This document shows positions 1 to 8,577 of a DNA stretch of 64,000 nucleotides, piece after piece (the first letter of the stretch is position 1; the number at the start of each line of letters is the position of its first letter). Under the pieces are notes generated by a model. It had not been told where the DNA came from. It saw only the letters and a program-made list of their open reading frames with translations, and searched no databases. A program made the position numbers and the translations under genes. The DNA lies in assembly GCF_900460315.1 (NCBI RefSeq), contig NZ_UHIO01000001.1, forward strand, positions 2,070,001-2,134,000. Direction: 5' to 3'. This stretch comes from Veillonella criceti (GTDB taxonomy: Bacteria > Bacillota > Negativicutes > Veillonellales > Veillonellaceae).

Positions 1-1
1 G

Positions 2-307
2 ATTGCCATAGAAAGCTTGGATGGCATAATTCTAACAGGTGGTACTGGGATTGCTAAAAGAGATGTATCTATCGAAGTCGTAGCTTCGTTATGTCAAAAA
101 GAAATTCTCGGCTTTGGTGAATTATTTAGGTATCTTAGTTATACCGAAGACATTGGAACGCGCGCTATCGCTTCGAGGGCTATGGCGGGTGTTTGTGATA
201 ATGTATTATTATTTTCTTTGCCTGGTTCCGTAGGTGCTGTTACTCTCGGTGTTAATCGATTAGTATTACCTGAAATACGTCATTTAGTGTATGAAATCAA
301 TAAATAG
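2..307 (+). CDS. MoaB/Mog-type molybdopterin biosynthesis protein, C-terminal part
   Basis: The gene runs in from the left edge: the reading frame is open from base 2, so the true start lies outside the window. The visible part has the GGTG motif of the MoaB/MogA fold near its beginning (ILTGGTGI), followed by the conserved [10 protein letters not shown] segment and a late LPGS turn. All three are typical of the molybdopterin-binding domain that adenylylates molybdopterin or binds the cofactor. The next gene is about 190 bases away and unrelated. The family assignment is firm; MoaB versus MogA cannot be settled from the C-terminal part. Confidence 0.85.
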   Translation: MAIESLDGIILTGGTGIAKRDVSIEVVASLCQKEILGFGELFRYLSYTEDIGTRAIASRAMAGVCDNVLLFSLPGSVGAVTLGVNRLVLPEIRHLVYEINK

Positions 308-450
308 TAACGTTAATAGATGGTAGTTAACAATATGTATTAAATTTACACAATATATAATGTACTCATATAAGAATATGCTTTTTGCATACAAGGAACA
401 ATAGAAAATAGGTATTTGATGTGCTATAATTAGAACGTGCGTTTATTGTA

Positions 451-471
451 ATTCGTTAATTATTAACGAAT
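451..471. promoter_or_regulatory. 21-bp perfect palindrome upstream of the DUF47-PiT pair
   Basis: Two ten-base arms (attcgttaat and attaacgaat) flank a single central base. The site lies 20 bases downstream of a TATAAT box (425-430) and 24 bases before the start codon, a good place for a repressor operator near the transcription start. No convincing -35 element was found for that TATAAT. The regulator is not identified. Confidence 0.5.
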
Positions 472-495
472 CCATCACGAGTTATGGAGGATATT

Positions 496-1125
496 ATGGC
501 TTTTAATTTAAAAAGCAAGGAAGAAAAATTTTTCAATATCTTGAACAATCATGTTGAGCTATGCCATGACGCATCCATTCTTATGGAACAGGCGTTTAAA
601 GGTGAAGTAGAAAAAGAGGAAGCACTACGATTAATCGATCAAAAAGAAAAAGAAGCTGATGAATTAGTCAATCAGACTATCGAACGTTTACGTTCAACCT
701 TCATTACTCCTATGGATCGTGAAGATATTCAATTGCTTATTGAGCAATTAGACACGACCATTGATAGCATGAAAGACATTATGGATAAGATGTGTATGTA
801 CAATGTGGGTGAACCAACAAAAGGGGCCATTCGTTTAATTGAAATTGTACAAAAATGCTTGAAACATATTACTAAATCTATTTCCTATATGAATAGTTTA
901 AAGAAAAATCATGTGAAAGTTGAAGGCCGTGTGTTAGAAGTTCTTCGGTTAGAAGAAGAAGCTGATGCTGTATATCATGAAGAAATGGCCGTATTATTTA
1001 GAGATTGTAAAGATCCTATTGAAATTATCAAGTGGAAGGAAATTCTCAACTCCATGGAAGATGTAATTGATGGCTGTGAGGATTTGGTTGGTACATTCCG
1101 CCGGGTTGTTCTGAAGTATGCTTGA
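496..1125 (+). CDS. DUF47/PhoU-like phosphate transport accessory protein
   Basis: An all-helical, charged protein of 209 residues of the DUF47 (PhoU-like, Pit accessory) family. These proteins sit in the cytoplasm and are thought to control the partner PiT transporter. The repeated acidic helices (for example EKEADELVNQTIERL and LEEEADAVYHEEM) fit the PhoU-like four-helix bundle. The ATG at 496 is chosen over an in-frame ATG at 484 because the GGAGG at 486-490 sits five bases before it. The end overlaps the next gene by eight bases, implying translational coupling with the transporter. Confidence 0.88.
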   Translation: MAFNLKSKEEKFFNILNNHVELCHDASILMEQAFKGEVEKEEALRLIDQKEKEADELVNQTIERLRSTFITPMDREDIQLLIEQLDTTIDSMKDIMDKMCMYNVGEPTKGAIRLIEIVQKCLKHITKSISYMNSLKKNHVKVEGRVLEVLRLEEEADAVYHEEMAVLFRDCKDPIEIIKWKEILNSMEDVIDGCEDLVGTFRRVVLKYA

Positions 1126-2119
1126 TCATTGGTTTGTCTGGCTAGTAGTATTTTTAGCCTTAGCATTTGATTATATTAATGGGTTCCATGATACGGCTAA
1201 TGCCATTGCCACATCTGTATCGACACGGGCTATAGATCCTAAGAAGGCAGTAATGATGACAGCTGTTCTTAACTTTATAGGGGCTCTTGTTAGTACTGGG
1301 GTTGCTAAAACTATTGGTGGTGATTTAGTCACTTCGGCTAGTTTAATTAATGCAGAAGTTATTAGTGCAGCTTTATTAGGTGCTATTATATGGAATCTAG
1401 TTACTTGGTGGTATGGTATTCCTAGTTCCTCATCACATGCTTTAATTGGTGGTGTTATTGGTGCCGTTATGGTATCAGTTGGTTATGAAGCCTTAAACTT
1501 TACAGGGATTGGCCGTATTTTCTTATCCTTAGTATTATCGCCTATCGTTGCTATGATTTTAGGCTATATTATTATGCATATTTTATTGCTATTATTTGGT
1601 CATTTTTCACCGATTACACTTAATGATCGATTCCGTAATATGCAATTATTATCTGCTACCTTAATGGCTTTTTCTCATGGGTCAAATGATGCGCAAAAAG
1701 CGATGGGGATTATTACACTTACCTTGTTAAGTGGTGGTTATATTGATACATTAGATGTACCAACTTGGGTAAAAATAGCCTGTGCTTCTGCGATGGCATT
1801 AGGTACTGCAGCTGGTGGTTGGCGTATTATTAGTACCATGGGGACTAAAATTTTTAAATTAGAAACAATTAATGGCTTTGCTGCCGATTTAAATTCAGCG
1901 ATTACTATTTTTACAGCAACCTTCTTACATTTACCTGTATCAACTACACATGTAGTGAGTGGTTCGATTATGGGGGTAGGGACAGCTAAGCGTGTTAAAG
2001 CGGTTAACTGGGGTGTAGCGCGCTCTATGGTTCTTGCTTGGTTTGTAACAATTCCATTAAGTGCTATTATGTCGGGGATTGCGTACTTAATTATTGATGG
2101 TATGCGGGGTATTTTATAA
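1118..2119 (+). CDS. PiT-family inorganic phosphate transporter
   Basis: A polytopic membrane protein of 333 residues that would carry phosphate into the cell, coupled to H+ or Na+ or as a metal-phosphate complex. The two PiT signature repeats are visible: GFHDTANAIA near residue 22 and SHGSNDAQKAMG near residue 187, each part of an inverted half of the transporter. The conserved PSSSSHALIGG and PVSTTHVVSG segments are also present. It overlaps the upstream DUF47 gene by eight bases, a standard pairing. The metal or cation used cannot be read from the sequence. Confidence 0.93.
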   Translation: MLDHWFVWLVVFLALAFDYINGFHDTANAIATSVSTRAIDPKKAVMMTAVLNFIGALVSTGVAKTIGGDLVTSASLINAEVISAALLGAIIWNLVTWWYGIPSSSSHALIGGVIGAVMVSVGYEALNFTGIGRIFLSLVLSPIVAMILGYIIMHILLLLFGHFSPITLNDRFRNMQLLSATLMAFSHGSNDAQKAMGIITLTLLSGGYIDTLDVPTWVKIACASAMALGTAAGGWRIISTMGTKIFKLETINGFAADLNSAITIFTATFLHLPVSTTHVVSGSIMGVGTAKRVKAVNWGVARSMVLAWFVTIPLSAIMSGIAYLIIDGMRGIL

Positions 2120-2320
2120 AATCTCTAAAGTAGCGCATAATAAACATATTTAATAAAAATTCTCAATATATAAATATATCATCTACAAAACTAATAAGGA
2201 AAGATAAAGACTATCGTTATGGTAGGAATTGTAGTGCTGTTTAGGCATAAGTATCTTTAGCAAAATTAGTAATATGTTGTTGCAATTCCTGCAACTATTG
2301 ACTATAATGTAGATAAACAG
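2120..2320. other. Intergenic stretch with no recognised gene
   Basis: Between the PiT gene and the terminator at 2321 I see AT-rich sequence with a short imperfect palindrome around 2279-2295 (gttgc/gcaac arms). No open frame with a ribosome site was found. Confidence 0.4.
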
Positions 2321-2351
2321 AAAAATGCTCAGGTTACGAGCATTTTTTTAT
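2321..2351 (+). terminator. Rho-independent terminator before the Rrf2 gene
   Basis: A ten-base stem (aaaaatgctc with gagcattttt) closes a seven-base loop and ends in a run of T. It isolates the phosphate transport genes from the regulator that follows. Confidence 0.75.
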
Positions 2352-2445
2352 GACTGCAAAGTATACTAAGATTGTGATGTTCAATGAAACATTTATAAAA
2401 TCGAATTATTTCGAAATGGTTTATATTAGGTATTAGGGGGCAGTT

Positions 2446-2907
2446 ATGAAACTTAACCAAGCAACTGATTATGCATTCCGTATGGTATTGCATATGTCAC
2501 TCTTACCGAATGGGACTAAAATAACCGGTGGTGAGTTGGCAAAAGCTCAGAAAATTCCAGATCGTTTTTTATTAAAAATTATGCGTAATTTAATCTCTGG
2601 AAATATTATGCAATCCTTCCGCGGAGTAGATGGTGGATTTGCGTTAGCACGTAGACCTAAAGACATTACTTTGTTGGATGTTATTGAAGCTGTTGAAGGG
2701 GCAACGTATTTACAACGTTGCTTATACGATAATGAAACCTGTTCCCGTGGTTGTCACGGTAATTGTTCCGTCCAAGAACGATTTGGTCAAATTCAACATA
2801 ATTTGATTAAAGAATTGAAGGCGGTAGATTTTGAATCCTTGGCTAAGCGTGAACGAGAAATTCATTTGCAGAGAGTCTGTCCATCTAAAGCGCAAGCGCG
2901 CGATTAA
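2446..2907 (+). CDS. Rrf2-family transcriptional regulator with a cysteine cluster
   Basis: A 153-residue winged-helix regulator of the Rrf2 family (relatives: IscR, NsrR). The N-terminal helix-turn-helix (LNQATDYAFRMVLHMSLL onward) is typical. Cys92, Cys99, Cys103 and Cys107 lie in the region that ligates an Fe-S cluster in IscR/NsrR, so a redox, O2 or NO sensing role is likely; this is inferred from the family. The gene lies 20 bases ahead of cydA on the same strand, which suggests it controls the cytochrome bd genes. The RBS is a G-rich run just before the ATG. Confidence 0.88.
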   Translation: MKLNQATDYAFRMVLHMSLLPNGTKITGGELAKAQKIPDRFLLKIMRNLISGNIMQSFRGVDGGFALARRPKDITLLDVIEAVEGATYLQRCLYDNETCSRGCHGNCSVQERFGQIQHNLIKELKAVDFESLAKREREIHLQRVCPSKAQARD

Positions 2908-2927
2908 TAAGTGAGGAGGTTTTAAGT

Positions 2928-4307
2928 ATGATGGAAGCATTACTGTTAGCTCGATGGCAATTCGCCTTGACATCGATCTATCACTGGCTGTTTGTTCCTG
3001 TAACCCTAGGGATGACAGTTGTCGTAGCAATTTTAGAAATTACCTACGTAAGTACAAACAATGAAGTGTACAAAAAAATGGCAAAGTTCTGGGGGAAATT
3101 ATTTTTAATCAATTTTGCCATGGGCGTTGTAACTGGTATCGTACAGGAGTTCCACTTCGGTATGAACTGGGCTGAATATTCCCGTTTTATGGGGGATATC
3201 TTTGGTGCTCCTTTAGCACTAGAAGCGTTAACAGCGTTCTTCCTTGAATCCACATTTATGGGTGCTTGGATTTTTGGTTGGGACAAGTTGTCTGCTAAAG
3301 CTCATGCTGTAGTAGCTGTATTAGTAGCAATTGGTACTAACTTATCTGCTTTCTGGATTTTGGTAGCAAGTTCCTTTATGCAACATCCAGTTGGCTATGT
3401 GATTCGTAATGGTCGTGCTGAAATGGAAGATTTCGGAGTTATTTTATCTAATGGGTACGTACCAGGACAATTTGCTCACATTTTCTTTGATGGTCTAATG
3501 ACCGCTGGTGTTATTATTGCAGCCGTTAGTGCTTGGCACTTACTTCGTAATAATGCGGTGGATTTCTATAAACGTTCCATTAAATGGGGCTTAGTATTCA
3601 CTATTATTGGTGGCGTGTTAGTAATGGGTGCTGGTCACTTACATGGCCAATACGTAACTAAAGTACAGCCTATGAAGATTGCTTCTGTAGAAGGTCTTTG
3701 GGAAACAACTAAAGGGGCTCTATTCAGCTTGTTTGCTTCTATCGATGAAAAAAATCAAACAACTAATAGTGCTATTGAAATTCCAGGTTTGTTAAGCTTT
3801 GTAGCTATGGATGATTTCAATGGTGAAATGAAAGGTATGAAAGACCTTCAAAAAGCAGATGAAGAAAAATATGGCCCTGGCGATTATGTACCACATGTAA
3901 CATCTATGTACTGGTCTTTCCGTGCTATGGTATTCTCTGGTGTATTAATGTTCTTAGTGGCTATCGTAGCATTCGCTATGAATCGCGCTGGTAAATTGGA
4001 AACATCTCGTGGTATGCTAAATACTGTATTCTGGATGTTACCATTTGCTTACATTGCCAATGCAACTGGTTGGTATGTAGCTGAAATGGGTCGTCAACCA
4101 TGGATTGTTTATGGTTTACAAAAAACAGCTGATGGTGTATCTAGCACGGTAACAGCTGGTGAAGTTTGGACGACAATTATTGGTTTCTCTGCCGTATATA
4201 TTTTAGCGGCTATTGCTGCTTTATATTTAGCTGTGAAACATATTAAAAAAGGTCCAGAAGGCAATCCATCTCAGGATATTAGAGAGGAGGCAGCATTATG
4301 GAAGTAA
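2928..4307 (+). CDS. cydA: Cytochrome bd ubiquinol/menaquinol oxidase subunit I
   Basis: A 459-residue membrane subunit that holds the haems and oxidises quinol to reduce O2 to water. His19 in the first helix matches the known axial haem ligand, and the GRQPWIVYG motif near residue 390 is the CydA signature. The quinol-binding loop is of the short kind, as in most Gram-positives and Negativicutes. Start at the first of two adjacent ATGs, seven bases after GAGGAGGT. It overlaps cydB by ten bases. In an anaerobe the oxidase probably removes traces of oxygen. Confidence 0.96.
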   Translation: MMEALLLARWQFALTSIYHWLFVPVTLGMTVVVAILEITYVSTNNEVYKKMAKFWGKLFLINFAMGVVTGIVQEFHFGMNWAEYSRFMGDIFGAPLALEALTAFFLESTFMGAWIFGWDKLSAKAHAVVAVLVAIGTNLSAFWILVASSFMQHPVGYVIRNGRAEMEDFGVILSNGYVPGQFAHIFFDGLMTAGVIIAAVSAWHLLRNNAVDFYKRSIKWGLVFTIIGGVLVMGAGHLHGQYVTKVQPMKIASVEGLWETTKGALFSLFASIDEKNQTTNSAIEIPGLLSFVAMDDFNGEMKGMKDLQKADEEKYGPGDYVPHVTSMYWSFRAMVFSGVLMFLVAIVAFAMNRAGKLETSRGMLNTVFWMLPFAYIANATGWYVAEMGRQPWIVYGLQKTADGVSSTVTAGEVWTTIIGFSAVYILAAIAALYLAVKHIKKGPEGNPSQDIREEAALWK

Positions 4308-5317
4308 TTTTACAGAATTTAGACGTAGTGTGGTTCATCCTCGTATGTGTATTATTTGCAGGGTTCTTCACACTTGAAGGCTTTGATTATGGTGTGGGTA
4401 TTTTGCTTCCATTCTTAGGTAAAACTGATGTAGAACGTCGTCAGATGATTAACACAGTAGGTCCTGTATGGGATGGTAACCAAGTTTGGATGATTACGGC
4501 TGGTGGTGCTACTTTTGCATCGTTCCCACATGTATATGCTACTTTATTTAGTGGTTTTTATTTAGCTTTATTCTTAATGCTAGCAGCTTTAATTGCTCGT
4601 GGTGTTGCTTTTGAATTCCGCAGTAAAGATAAATCGTTAGCTTGGCGTAAAACTTTTGACTATTGTATTTTCTTTGGATCTTTGATTCCAGCACTCCTTT
4701 GGGGCGTTACTGTTGGTAACTTAATTCAAGGTACACCAATTGATGGTCAGATGAACTTTGTAGGTGGCTTCTTTGATTTACTTAGCCCTTATACAATTCT
4801 TTGTGGGTTAGCATTTATCTTAGTATTTGTTTACCATGGTGCTTTGTATACAGCTATTAAGACTGTTGGGCCTATCGCTGAACGTGCTCGTGCTACCGCT
4901 TTAGTAGAAGGTGTAATTACGGCAGTTGGTGCTCTTGTATTAGTCGGTGCTACTTATTACTACACTGATTTATTCAATAGTATGATTGCTACTGTAGCAT
5001 TTGCACTTTGCATTGTGTTTTTCCTTCTTTCCTGGGGCTTTACTCGTGTACGTCGCCCAGGTGTAGGTTTTACATTTAGTTGCTTAAGCATTATCTCTGT
5101 AACAGCTGCTTACTTTGCTGGTTTATTCCCACGTATTATGGTTTCCAGCTTGGATCCAGCTTGGAGCTTAACTATTAAAAATGCATCGTCCTCTGAATAT
5201 ACCTTAACATTAATGACGATTGTAGCGCTTATCTTTGTGCCAATCGTATTAATTTACCAAGGTTGGACGTATTGGACATTCCGTCATCGCATTGGTCCAG
5301 ATGATTTGCATTACTAA
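4298..5317 (+). CDS. cydB: Cytochrome bd oxidase subunit II
   Basis: A 339-residue multi-spanning partner of CydA. The N-terminal FFTLEGFDYGVGILLPFLG and WDGNQVWMITAGG segments are the classic CydB signatures. The start lies inside the end of cydA with a GAGGAGG site, so the two are translationally coupled. No cydC/cydD transporter genes follow; the transcript ends at a strong terminator 40 bases downstream. Confidence 0.95.
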   Translation: MEVILQNLDVVWFILVCVLFAGFFTLEGFDYGVGILLPFLGKTDVERRQMINTVGPVWDGNQVWMITAGGATFASFPHVYATLFSGFYLALFLMLAALIARGVAFEFRSKDKSLAWRKTFDYCIFFGSLIPALLWGVTVGNLIQGTPIDGQMNFVGGFFDLLSPYTILCGLAFILVFVYHGALYTAIKTVGPIAERARATALVEGVITAVGALVLVGATYYYTDLFNSMIATVAFALCIVFFLLSWGFTRVRRPGVGFTFSCLSIISVTAAYFAGLFPRIMVSSLDPAWSLTIKNASSSEYTLTLMTIVALIFVPIVLIYQGWTYWTFRHRIGPDDLHY

Positions 5318-5358
5318 TTAAATAAGCCTGTATATGCTAATTTAGCAATTACAGATGT

Positions 5359-5388
5359 AAAAAGCGTGCTTTCGGGCACGCTTTTTAT
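5359..5388 (+). terminator. Terminator after cydAB
   Basis: A nine-base GC-containing stem (aaagcgtgc with gcacgcttt) closes a six-base loop and is followed by a T run. Confidence 0.85.
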
Positions 5389-5545
5389 AATGCTCTTACA
5401 GGGGTCAGTTTTTTATGGTATGATAAAAAAAGAAGTTATAATTTACAAACTGTGGAGCTTCATTTTAATTAAAAAGATGATTAATTTTGAAATGATTAGT
5501 TGCAGAGTGGATTCTATTGTTGAGAGTTTGAGAGGAGTGGCCAAT

Positions 5546-6859
5546 ATGAGTACCTATAAAAGTATTGCCTTTGCTAATGACAATCGTGATCGCTTTATAA
5601 CGTTGCGTCGTGATTTACATCAACATCCTGAACCAGGCTGGTTGGAATATCGGACAGCAGCGATAGCAGCTGATCGATTAACAGAACTTGGTTATGATCT
5701 AAAAGTAGGTAAAGAGGTTATTCATGCTGAATCTCGTATGGGATTACCTAGCGAAGAAGCTATGAAGCAAGCTATGGAGCGAGCGATTAGTGAAGGGGCT
5801 AATCCTAAATGGGTAGAGGCTATGGGGTATGGCTTTACTGGTATGGTCGCTACTTTGCATATTGATGACCAAGGGCCCGTTGTGGCTTTTCGTGCGGATA
5901 TTGACTCCAATGATGTAGTGGAAGCACAGACAGACGATCATTTACCAGCGAAAGAAGGATTTTCTTCGAAGCATGATAGAGCGATGCATGCGTGTGGACA
6001 TGATGCTCATTTAACAATGGCACTAGGGCTTGCCGAGTATATTATAAGCCATAAAGAGGCGTTACATGGCACGTTTAAATTGATTTTACAGCCCGCTGAA
6101 GAAGGTGTTCGCGGGGCTAAAGCAATGCGTGATGCTGGCGTAGTTGATGACGTGGATTATTTCTTTGGCATGCATATTGGCATTAATAAGGCTATTGCTA
6201 ATTGTTTAGCTTGTATGAATTTTGGGTTTTTAGCAACTACCAAATTAGACGTAGAATTTAAAGGATATTCTTCGCATGCAGGCGCATCTCCTGAATTAGG
6301 TAAAAATGCGTTATTAGCAGCTTGTACAGCAGCGTTAAATCTTCAAGCTATATCACGCCATTCGAAGGGTAATTCCTGCATTAATGTGGGCGTATTAAAT
6401 GCAGGTACAGGCCGTAATGTCATTCCTGATACTGCATATTTGCAAATTGAAACCCGTGGTGAGACAGGTGACGTTAATGAATATATCCGTAAACGTGCTT
6501 ATGAAGTGTTACAGGGTGCGGCGGCTATGTATGATAATGAAGTTATTATTAGAGAGATGGGCAGTGCACCGGCTTGCGTGAATTCTGAAGCATTAGCTAA
6601 AGAAGTACAAGTCTTAGCAAAAGATATGGGTTTATTCCGTGATGTGCCATTGACTAATACGGGTGGTGGCAGTGAAGACTGTGCCTACTTTTTAGAGCGA
6701 GTTATTGAACATGGTGGTCAAGCAACGTACATGATTCTTGGCTCTGATATTAAAGCGCCACATCATAATCCACGCTTTGATATTGATGAAGCCGATATGA
6801 TTAATGGCATTGCTGTAGCTGGGGCTATTGTTGAAACGTATTTAAATAAAACTAAATAA
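5546..6859 (+). CDS. abgA: AbgA-like M20 amidohydrolase (p-aminobenzoyl-glutamate hydrolase subunit type)
   Basis: A 437-residue M20-family metallopeptidase. The whole protein parallels E. coli AbgA (about 436 residues), including an insertion after the first metal domain with the ESRMGLP element, the zinc motif HACGHDAH, LQPAEEGVRGA, the GVVDDVDYF stretch and late GGSEDCAYF. AbgA with AbgB cleaves p-aminobenzoyl-glutamate, a folate breakdown product. No abgB or abgT lies nearby, so the substrate is inferred. The ATG at 5546 is chosen because GAGAGGAG lies a few bases upstream and the family begins here; a longer frame would extend into the terminator of cydB. Confidence 0.82.
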   Translation: MSTYKSIAFANDNRDRFITLRRDLHQHPEPGWLEYRTAAIAADRLTELGYDLKVGKEVIHAESRMGLPSEEAMKQAMERAISEGANPKWVEAMGYGFTGMVATLHIDDQGPVVAFRADIDSNDVVEAQTDDHLPAKEGFSSKHDRAMHACGHDAHLTMALGLAEYIISHKEALHGTFKLILQPAEEGVRGAKAMRDAGVVDDVDYFFGMHIGINKAIANCLACMNFGFLATTKLDVEFKGYSSHAGASPELGKNALLAACTAALNLQAISRHSKGNSCINVGVLNAGTGRNVIPDTAYLQIETRGETGDVNEYIRKRAYEVLQGAAAMYDNEVIIREMGSAPACVNSEALAKEVQVLAKDMGLFRDVPLTNTGGGSEDCAYFLERVIEHGGQATYMILGSDIKAPHHNPRFDIDEADMINGIAVAGAIVETYLNKTK

Positions 6860-6924
6860 GTTCTTATAGTGATACAAGGAGAGTTAACATCTCTTTAAGT
6901 GTTTAAGTATTGAGCTACTAGATA

Positions 6925-6967
6925 AAAACACCTCAATTAGGTTAAAACCTAATTGAGGTTGTTTTTT
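6925..6967. terminator. Bidirectional terminator between convergent genes
   Basis: A twelve- to thirteen-base perfect stem (cctcaattaggtt and complement) with T runs on both strands. It lies between the abgA-like gene and the oppositely oriented MATE gene and can serve both. Confidence 0.85.
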
Positions 6968-6991
6968 GGGCATATTAGGTGATATAGCCGG

Positions 6992-8341
6992 TTATTGAAA
7001 GCGCTTAGATTGTAAATACATAACACGCCAAATATATAATACACCAGCTAAACCAACGCCACCAAGTAAACCTAGCCATACACTATATGGCCCTAGATCT
7101 GTTAGATACATGAATCCTAGGGCAATAGGGATGCAAGCGCCCCAGTAGGTAGCTATCGCAATTTTAGAGATGATAGCTACATCTTTATAAGCACGTAAAA
7201 TACCTTGTACAGGTGTTCCGAAGGCATCAATGATAATGAAGAAAGCCGCGTAACTCATAAAAGAGGCTATAATATTAACCATGTCAGGATCGTTCGTATA
7301 GAAGCTAGCGAAAAGAGGTAAATTGGTGAAAATAATAATACTCATCAGAGCGGCTATGGTAATTGCGGTTCCTCTTGCAATATAAGACATATGGGTAGCT
7401 TCTTTATAGTGCTTAGCTCCTATTTGGTATCCGACGACAATAGTACTAGCCATGCTAATACTAAGTGGAATCCCATAGAATAAATTAACAAAACTAATGG
7501 CCGCTTGATGAGCTGCAATGACTTGGGTGCCATAATAGGTAATAGCAAGTCCTGCTAAACTGAAAATACTACTTTCACAAAAAACAGCAATGCCAATAGG
7601 GATCCCAATTCGTAATTGCTCGCGTAATGGTGTCCAGTGAATTTTGAAAGATTGTTTACTGATTTGATAGTGTGAAAAAGGTTTTTTATAGAGGAGTACG
7701 CCTAAATAGGCTAAACAGTTAAACCAATAAGCAATAGCTGTGGCAATGCCAGCCCCAAGACCACCTAAGGCGGGACAGCCAAAATGACCAAGGATTAAGG
7801 CATAATTTAAGGTCACATGAATCAGTAAACCAATACTCATAATTATCATGGAATAACGAGTGTAGCCATGGCAGTCAACAGTATTACGCAATGTACAGGT
7901 GAGGATAAGTGGTGGTAAGGCAAAGGCAATAGCCGTCATATATTGAAGACAGATTTCATAAGCGGCAGGCTCTAAGGCAAGATAGTGAAGGAGCGGTTTT
8001 AGAAATATTAGACCACTAAAGATAAGGAGTGCACTAAAGAAGAGGGCCAACCATACACCATGGATAATGACGGTAGGAATATCCTCTGTCTTATGTGCTC
8101 CCAGTAATTGAGCGATAATGGGGGCAATGCCTAGGAGAATACCAAGTACGCCATAATAGCAAGCAATCCAAATATTGAAACCCACAGAAATACCAGCTAC
8201 ATCAGTCGTACTATATTGACCGGTCATAACAACAGAGAAAAAAGATCCGCCTGTTAATGCAAATTGTGTAATAATAATAGGAATGGTTAATTGAATAAAT
8301 TGTTTTATTTTACCCATTAAGGATGGCGCTGTATTTGTCAT
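6992..8341 (-). CDS. MATE-family efflux transporter (MepA-like), copy 1
   Basis: A 449-residue membrane protein with about twelve predicted helices in two similar halves, as in multidrug and toxic compound extrusion exporters driven by Na+ or H+. Typical segments include the N-terminal LTIPIIITQFALTGGSFFSVVMTGQYS and a second-half PLSISMASTIVVGYQIG. It is clearly paralogous to the next gene on the same strand (455 residues), with long shared stretches. Its leader (8361-8440) carries a candidate guanidine-IV riboswitch and its own promoter at 8540-8568. Guanidinium export is therefore a reasonable inference, but the substrate is not visible in the protein itself. Confidence 0.9.
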   Translation of the reverse strand: MTNTAPSLMGKIKQFIQLTIPIIITQFALTGGSFFSVVMTGQYSTTDVAGISVGFNIWIACYYGVLGILLGIAPIIAQLLGAHKTEDIPTVIIHGVWLALFFSALLIFSGLIFLKPLLHYLALEPAAYEICLQYMTAIAFALPPLILTCTLRNTVDCHGYTRYSMIIMSIGLLIHVTLNYALILGHFGCPALGGLGAGIATAIAYWFNCLAYLGVLLYKKPFSHYQISKQSFKIHWTPLREQLRIGIPIGIAVFCESSIFSLAGLAITYYGTQVIAAHQAAISFVNLFYGIPLSISMASTIVVGYQIGAKHYKEATHMSYIARGTAITIAALMSIIIFTNLPLFASFYTNDPDMVNIIASFMSYAAFFIIIDAFGTPVQGILRAYKDVAIISKIAIATYWGACIPIALGFMYLTDLGPYSVWLGLLGGVGLAGVLYIWRVMYLQSKRFQ

Positions 8342-8360
8342 AAAAACTCCTTTCTTAATA

Positions 8361-8440
8361 AAAAAACATCAAACACTCTACCTTCAATGGCCTACGATAG
8401 AGTATTTGATGTTCTTTCTTTTATCCGGCGACAAAAGTCA
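8361..8440 (-). ncRNA. Candidate guanidine-IV (mepA motif) riboswitch, copy 1
   Basis: Read on the minus strand, a first hairpin (arms 8433-8437 and 8418-8422) has the loop GUCGCCGGAU. A second, longer hairpin has outer arms 8405-8411/8367-8373 and inner arms 8396-8403/8375-8382. Its 13-base apical loop begins GUAGGCC, and a run of U (8361-8366) follows directly, so it can act as a terminator. The GCC of loop one can pair with GGC of loop two. Two hairpins with kissing loops just ahead of a mepA-type MATE gene is the pattern I know for the guanidine-IV class. The class name is recalled, not searched. Confidence 0.72.
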
Positions 8441-8539
8441 TCAGCATATAAAATTATAAAGCGATAATATAGAGTTTAAAAAGTCTATATTAGTGTTACA
8501 TTAGCGTTACATTAGCAATCAATTTTTTGACTGATATGT

Positions 8540-8568
8540 ATTCTAACATTATACATAATGCCTGTCAA
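8540..8568 (-). promoter_or_regulatory. Sigma-A type promoter of MATE copy 1
   Basis: On the minus strand TTGACA (8563-8568) and TAGAAT (8540-8545) are separated by 17 bases. It begins just beyond the stop codon of MATE copy 2 and would produce a leader of roughly 190 bases that includes the riboswitch, so copy 1 has its own transcription start. Confidence 0.7.
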
Positions 8569-8577
8569 GTTTTCTAA

